DNA of 64,000 bases from assembly GCA_902569115.1 (NCBI GenBank), contig CACFTI010000005.1, forward strand, positions 31,142 through 95,141, in the 5' to 3' direction. The notes under the pieces were generated by a model. That model saw only the letters and a program-made list of their open reading frames with translations. It had not been told where the DNA came from and did no database searches. A program made the translations under genes and the position numbers. Below are positions 60,098 to 64,000 of this stretch, one piece after another (the stretch's first letter is position 1; each line of letters opens with the position of its first letter). Source of the DNA: an uncultured Verrucomicrobiota bacterium (lineage in GTDB: Bacteria > Verrucomicrobiota > Verrucomicrobiia > Opitutales > Seribacteraceae).

Positions 60098-60580
60098 TTA
60101 CACAGTCCAAGTGTCAACAATGAAAGCGTTGTCTCTAGCATGAATAAGACTGAGATCCAGAACATCCTGTGGAGCAATTGGGATAATTCCCGGTAAAATA
60201 GAAGCCTCTCCATGACCATACAGTGCTTGCAACGCGAAACGGCAGCAATAAACCTTCCCGCCTTCACCCATAAATTTCTTTAGGTTTTCTGCAAAATTTT
60301 GGTGACCAGGAAAAGCGGCGTCGCCCAGTGTTGGAAATCCTCTTTGTAGTCCTAGGGTGACGCCCGGACCATAAAGAAGGATAGATGTTTCAAAACCTTT
60401 ACGGTTTAAGCGTATTGCATTAAGCATGTTTACAAGTCCTATAGAGCCTTCGAAGGCAACGGTGTGAAATTTTACGAGAGCTTTTTGTCCAGGCTCTGCC
60501 TGAACATCCTCAAATACTTTTTCCTCATAATCTACGAAGCAATCTCCGTCTTTGTGTTTTTCTATGGTAATTTTTGGCAT
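60098..60580 (-). CDS. Nit1C first gene, Sll0783/MSMEG_0572-like protein
   Basis: A 160-residue cytoplasmic protein that opens the Nit1C cluster. It has an alternating alpha/beta make-up with [20 protein letters not shown] and [23 protein letters not shown], matching the Sll0783/MSMEG_0572 family. In Synechocystis, sll0783 is induced by nitrogen starvation and needed for normal polyhydroxybutyrate accumulation; the biochemical function is unknown. A strong candidate sigma-54 promoter lies 40 bases upstream, and no other gene on this strand precedes it, so it is the first gene of the operon. Confidence 0.92.
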   Translation of the reverse strand: MPKITIEKHKDGDCFVDYEEKVFEDVQAEPGQKALVKFHTVAFEGSIGLVNMLNAIRLNRKGFETSILLYGPGVTLGLQRGFPTLGDAAFPGHQNFAENLKKFMGEGGKVYCCRFALQALYGHGEASILPGIIPIAPQDVLDLSLIHARDNAFIVDTWTV

Positions 60581-60619
60581 CTTGAAAGTTTGGTTAAGAT
60601 TGTGAATTTCAGTTATTTT

Positions 60620-60635
60620 TGCATTTCACATGCCA
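60620..60635 (-). promoter_or_regulatory. Sigma-54 -24/-12 promoter of the Nit1C operon
   Basis: On the minus strand the sequence is TGGCATGTGAAATGCA. It matches the RpoN consensus TGGCACG-N4-TTGCW with the GG and GC elements separated by exactly ten bases, and differs only at two positions. The expected transcription start would be near 60609, giving a leader of about 28 bases before the Sll0783-like gene. No clear enhancer-binding site was recognised further upstream. This agrees with nitrogen-dependent control of Nit1C in other bacteria. Confidence 0.65.
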
Positions 60636-60840
60636 AACAAAAAAGAATAGAAAGATTGTGCTCTTATTTGGATAAGATTTTAGATCAGCTTATGATATTA
60701 ATATTATAAACTCATCATCTATTAATTACTACATGACAAAAATTTAACGATCTCTATTTAGTTGCGATTCGATTTAAGAGCACGGTGAGAATCAACTAAA
60801 ATCCAAATAGAAGATCAGGAACAATTTAAAATAATATGAG

Positions 60841-62334
60841 TTACCATTTCATTTCTTTGGTAGGAAAAAGTGCGTTTTCCTCTTTAAGTTGTCTTTTCAT
60901 TAGGCCAATCATTTCATTGATTTTCTTTGAGTTTTCTGGGGCCAGGTTTTTGGTTTCGTAGGGATCGTTTTTCAAATTGTATAATTCATATTTGGGTAAC
61001 GGTTGTTTACTCTTCCTTTTACCTGCACTCGTTAGGTATCGATAGATGAGCTTCCAGTCTCCCTTCCGGTATGAAGTGAAATAGGAGCTACGGTGGCTAT
61101 GTGGGAAATGACACATGAAGTGATCAGGTCTTTCCTGGTTACTCTTTCCTGATAGTTGAGGAAGCAGGCTTATGCCATCGACTGGATGCTTCGCTGGTGA
61201 GCTCGAGTTGGAAGCGTCCACGATGGTGGAGTATATATCCATGACTGTTCCGATCTGCTCGTGATGAAGATGATTACGGGCGATCTTAAACGGGTTTGCT
61301 TTTCCTGCCTTGGCCCAGCCGGCAATAAAGGGAACTCTCATGCCACCTTCGTAGCAGGTTCCCTTTTTCCCGCGAAGGGGAGCGGAACTGAAATAACCAT
61401 AAGTGTCACCCAGCGGTCCGTCCGATCCATTATCGCCGACGAAGAGGATCAGGGTGTTTTCGGCCACACCTTTATCTGTAACATGATCCATAAGGTCACC
61501 AAGTGATTTATCGATTCCCTCGATCAGAGTGGCAAATGACTTCGCGGACCTTGGCTTTTTCGATTTTTCGTAATTTTTGATAAACCGCGGATCGGACTGG
61601 AAAGGACTGTGCACAGCATAATGAGACATGTACAAAAAGAAGGGCTTTTCCTTTTGGATCGACCGGGTGACGGCATCCTTGGCCTCCAAGGTGATCGCTT
61701 CGGATAGGAAGGTGTCCGTCTTATGATATTTCTCCAATCCTGGAACAGCCCTTCTTTTTCTTTTTGGATCGAGGTTGCCATAGCCGTCTTCCCCAAAATA
61801 GCTACCGGGAGCACCAAAGGAACAGCCGGCAATATTGATATCGAATCCCAATCTGGTGGGGTCCTCTCCCTCATGGTCAATCGGTGCGAAATGAGCTTTT
61901 CCGGCAAAAATAGTATGATAACCATTTGACCGCAGAATGGAGGGGAGGGTGATGTCCTTCGAAGTGAGTCCTTCCCATTTCCAGTCCTCCGGGCCGGCAT
62001 TTTTACTTTCCGGACTGATGAATTGAGTGACGCGGTGCCTTGCGGAATTTTGCCCTGTCATTAGGGATGCCCGGGTGGGTGAGCACACAGACTGGGCATA
62101 GAACTGAGAAAAGCGTACTCCCTGCTCGGCCAGCCGTTCCATGTTGGGAGTACGGTACCAGTCGTTGAGCGCATGGCGTTCCGGCTTGCCGTTTTTGTCG
62201 GCAAGCATGGGCACGGAGGTGTCCATCAGACCCATATCATCCACCAGAAATAGGATGATGTTGGGCTTTTGTTTGGAAGATAAATTTAGAAAAAGAAGGA
62301 AACCACCGAGACAAAGAAAAAAAGACTTCTTCAT
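60841..62334 (-). CDS. Secreted sulfatase (S1 family), CSPTR
   Basis: A 497-residue exported sulfatase with signal peptide (1-21). The first metal motif is LVDDMGLMDTS, then CSPTRASLMTG with Cys84 (canonical C-x-P-x-R) and an insertion (KNGKPERHALND) between the two. FVGDNGSDGPLGDTYG supplies the second metal site, followed by GMRVPFIAGWAKAGK. The C-terminus has YELYNLKNDPYETKNLAPE. It starts 10 bases after the stop of the next sulfatase (62345) on the minus strand, so the two form an operon, possibly for different sulfation positions of one glycan. Confidence 0.93.
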   Translation of the reverse strand: MKKSFFLCLGGFLLFLNLSSKQKPNIILFLVDDMGLMDTSVPMLADKNGKPERHALNDWYRTPNMERLAEQGVRFSQFYAQSVCSPTRASLMTGQNSARHRVTQFISPESKNAGPEDWKWEGLTSKDITLPSILRSNGYHTIFAGKAHFAPIDHEGEDPTRLGFDINIAGCSFGAPGSYFGEDGYGNLDPKRKRRAVPGLEKYHKTDTFLSEAITLEAKDAVTRSIQKEKPFFLYMSHYAVHSPFQSDPRFIKNYEKSKKPRSAKSFATLIEGIDKSLGDLMDHVTDKGVAENTLILFVGDNGSDGPLGDTYGYFSSAPLRGKKGTCYEGGMRVPFIAGWAKAGKANPFKIARNHLHHEQIGTVMDIYSTIVDASNSSSPAKHPVDGISLLPQLSGKSNQERPDHFMCHFPHSHRSSYFTSYRKGDWKLIYRYLTSAGKRKSKQPLPKYELYNLKNDPYETKNLAPENSKKINEMIGLMKRQLKEENALFPTKEMKW

Positions 62335-62344
62335 GGTCGGCTTC

Positions 62345-63700
62345 TTATTCCCACTTGGTCAGTACATTACGTTCCTTAACCGGCCACCACTTGCCAATCT
62401 TTGCGGCAAGTCTCGCCACCACTTCAGGATTGTCTTTGGCCAGGTTCTTTTCTTCCTTAGGATCTTTAAGCAAGTTGAACAACTGTGGTCGCTTTTCTTC
62501 GCGTGGATGTGTCGACTTGTAACGGTTAACCTCCCCGTCATAGGTGAGCAAAAGTTTCCATTTTCCCTCAATGGTCCAACGGAAGAGGAGGGAGTTCTCC
62601 GGGTTTTCGACATCTGCAATGTCATGGGCAAAGGTTTCCCCAAAGATTCCCTTTCTTTTGATGGGCTTTTCTGTCTTTAAATTCTCGAGAAGATTTAACC
62701 CGGGCAACCCTTTGGGAGTGCGGGCACCGGTGGCAGCCAGGACAGTGGGAAACAAATCAATAGAGGAGACCACATCCTTACGTTTACCATTCTTTAACCC
62801 TCCGTTGGGCCAGGAGAACATGATAGGCGTACGAATGCCTCCCTCGTAAGGGGTTTGCTTGGAGCGTGGAGCATATCCGCCTCTTTCAGGATTTTGGATC
62901 CATCCATTGTCAGTGACATAGACGATGATGGTATCATCCCGGAGATTACGCTTTTCCAAGAGATCAATGAGTTGGCCACAGGTTTCATCAAACCAGGTGC
63001 ACATAGCATAATACTTGGCGATGGAAAGGGGAAGGCCAAGCTCTTGGTATGGTTTGAGCAATCTTTCAGGTGGGTTATGCGGGGTGTGGGGGAGAAATAC
63101 GCCGTACCATAAAAAGAAGGGCTTATTTTCTTTCATCGAATGGTCCACGAAATCTTCAATGGGTTTTAATCCATCCCGGCCGATTTTAAGTCCATCATCT
63201 CCATGTCGTCCGCCTGGTTGGGGGAAACCACGGGTCATCCCATGAGTGAATCCGCCATGCTTAAAATTTCCTTCCCACCATTTTCCGCTCTGGTGGCTGA
63301 GGTATCCTTGTTCACCTAGTAAATTGGGTAAGGTTTCAAATCGATCCAAATAGGAAATAAGCTGGGCTCTCTTTTGTTTGTAGTTTTCACCGTCCTTTGG
63401 AGGGTAGTTTTTAGGTGATGGATCATTTCCGGTGACACCGTGCTTATGAGCATACCGGCCATTGGCTAAAGTAACAAGTGAAGGTCTGCACAAAGCAGTG
63501 GGTACATACCCGCGTTCAAAGAGCACACTCTCCTTCGACAGTTTATCGAGGCGGGGCGTCTTGATCTGTGGATGTCCCATAAAGCCGTAATCGGTCCATG
63601 CCTGATCATCAGAAATAATGTACAGTACATTGGGAGACTTTTTAGCAGATAAAGCGGAGGCTCCACCAAATATAAGAAGTAGGCTGATAATTTTTTTCAT
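62345..63700 (-). CDS. Secreted sulfatase-like protein, non-canonical CRPSL
   Basis: A 451-residue exported sulfatase-fold protein. The signal peptide covers 1-19. It has the metal motif YIISDDQAWTDYGFMG, but the active-site motif reads CRPSLVTLANG (Cys71), so the Arg of C-x-P-x-R is replaced by Leu75. The rest is normal: HQSGKWWEGN, YVTDNGWIQNPERGGY, PYEGGIRTPIMFSWP and LFNLLKDPKEEKNLA. CRPSL-type sequences occur in a sub-branch of PVC sulfatases, so this may be a functional variant and not a decayed copy. Whether it is matured to formylglycine is open. It precedes the 60841 sulfatase by 10 bases. Confidence 0.9.
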   Translation of the reverse strand: MKKIISLLLIFGGASALSAKKSPNVLYIISDDQAWTDYGFMGHPQIKTPRLDKLSKESVLFERGYVPTALCRPSLVTLANGRYAHKHGVTGNDPSPKNYPPKDGENYKQKRAQLISYLDRFETLPNLLGEQGYLSHQSGKWWEGNFKHGGFTHGMTRGFPQPGGRHGDDGLKIGRDGLKPIEDFVDHSMKENKPFFLWYGVFLPHTPHNPPERLLKPYQELGLPLSIAKYYAMCTWFDETCGQLIDLLEKRNLRDDTIIVYVTDNGWIQNPERGGYAPRSKQTPYEGGIRTPIMFSWPNGGLKNGKRKDVVSSIDLFPTVLAATGARTPKGLPGLNLLENLKTEKPIKRKGIFGETFAHDIADVENPENSLLFRWTIEGKWKLLLTYDGEVNRYKSTHPREEKRPQLFNLLKDPKEEKNLAKDNPEVVARLAAKIGKWWPVKERNVLTKWE

Positions 63701-63736
63701 AAATAAAGGGCTGAATAAAGGAGGTTTATTTAAAAT

Positions 63737-64000
63737 TTAGCGAAAGAGCTCGTGGTCAGATTTACCACCGGCAATCAGATATGCCATTAGATCAAGAATG
63801 TCTTCTTTGTCCATTGTATTGATGAGACCGGGAGGCATCATTGAAATGGAGGATGGTTCAATCGAAGTTAAGTTCTCGGCTTTTACTTTGGTAACGGTAC
63901 TGGGTTTCATCATATCCGTATTTACCCAGTACTCATTATTTCTCATATTCATGATTCTTCCGTTGAGTTGGGTACCGTCGATCAGGCTAAAGACGCTCGA
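63737..64000 (-). CDS. C-terminus of a PVC-type haem-binding protein, partial
   Basis: The track lists a 71-residue frame from ATG 63952, but the frame stays open to the right window edge, adding at least 16 codons (SSVFSLIDGTQLNGRIM). The visible residues, IDGTQLNGRI, the run of 15 or so residues to the conserved SMMPPGLINTMDKEDILDLMAYL and final GGKSDHELF, match the end of the PVC-type putative haem-binding domain (TIGR02603 group), where the terminal cytochrome-c-like domain follows a dehydrogenase. The haem motif would lie outside the window. Confidence is limited by the truncation. Confidence 0.75.
   Translation of the reverse strand, partial: SSVFSLIDGTQLNGRIMNMRNNEYWVNTDMMKPSTVTKVKAENLTSIEPSSISMMPPGLINTMDKEDILDLMAYLIAGGKSDHELFR

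Noticed and set aside
1-64000. Search for CRISPR arrays, tRNAs, insertion sequences and phage genes
   Set aside because: No direct repeats with regular spacers, no tRNA cloverleaf and no transposase or integrase were recognised by reading; a dedicated scan was not possible.

Overview
The window looks like a chromosomal segment of a member of the PVC superphylum, most likely a marine-type Verrucomicrobiota with moderate G+C. The evidence is the family mix: eight secreted sulfatases, three pairs of planctomycete/verrucomicrobial cytochrome-like and Tat-exported proteins (DUF1549/DUF1553 with DUF1501, and DUF1592-type with DUF1552), PQQ-like propellers, a DUF5916 barrel and a fused cytochrome b/c. 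This is inference from families; no rRNA or other marker gene is present. I saw no tRNA, rRNA, CRISPR array, insertion sequence or phage gene. No gap between genes exceeds about 280 bases, so the segment is gene-dense.

Layout. 1-244: tail of an azurin-like copper protein with an intrinsic terminator. 482-19124 (+): a long run of exported degradative genes: DUF1549/DUF1501 pair, HAD phosphatase, sulfatase, DUF1592-type/DUF1552 pair, sulfatase, a 1084-aa propeller/cytochrome/ankyrin protein, an EF-hand PQQ propeller and a sulfatase-PQQ fusion. 19400-26480 (+): a compact four-gene chemosensory-like operon (hybrid CheA, CheW, a soluble tandem-Cache protein, and a triple-receiver adenylyl/guanylyl cyclase), with no CheR, CheB or conventional chemoreceptor. 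26502-38538 (-): CPA2 antiporter, DUF5916 barrel, a lyase-cupin-PdxA-MFS group, a sulfatase and a Rieske/cytochrome b complex. 38671-54806 (mostly -): glucoamylase-family hydrolase, second DUF1549/DUF1501 pair with a divergent PAS-AraC regulator, two more sulfatases, a GH42-like secreted protein, a membrane-anchored protein of unknown function and an EEP-family phosphoesterase.

54902-60580 (-) is a complete seven-gene Nit1C cluster (Sll0783-like protein, nitrilase, radical SAM, GNAT, AIR-synthase-like, MSMEG_0570-like, flavin oxidoreductase), known elsewhere from nitrogen starvation and cyanide assimilation. A close match to a sigma-54 -24/-12 promoter lies just upstream, which would fit nitrogen control. 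60841-64000 (-): two more sulfatases and the tail of a PVC-type haem-binding protein.

How it works together: most of the window appears to be a toolkit for breaking down sulfated polysaccharides (sulfatases, lyase, glycosidases, propellers, Tat and c-type haem proteins), with a respiratory complex, a sugar-acid-like catabolic operon (cupin, PdxA, MFS) and two signalling or nutrient-response modules. The most promising under-described items are the CheA-to-cyclase operon, the sulfatase-PQQ fusion with a shift in base composition, and the probable sigma-54 control of Nit1C.
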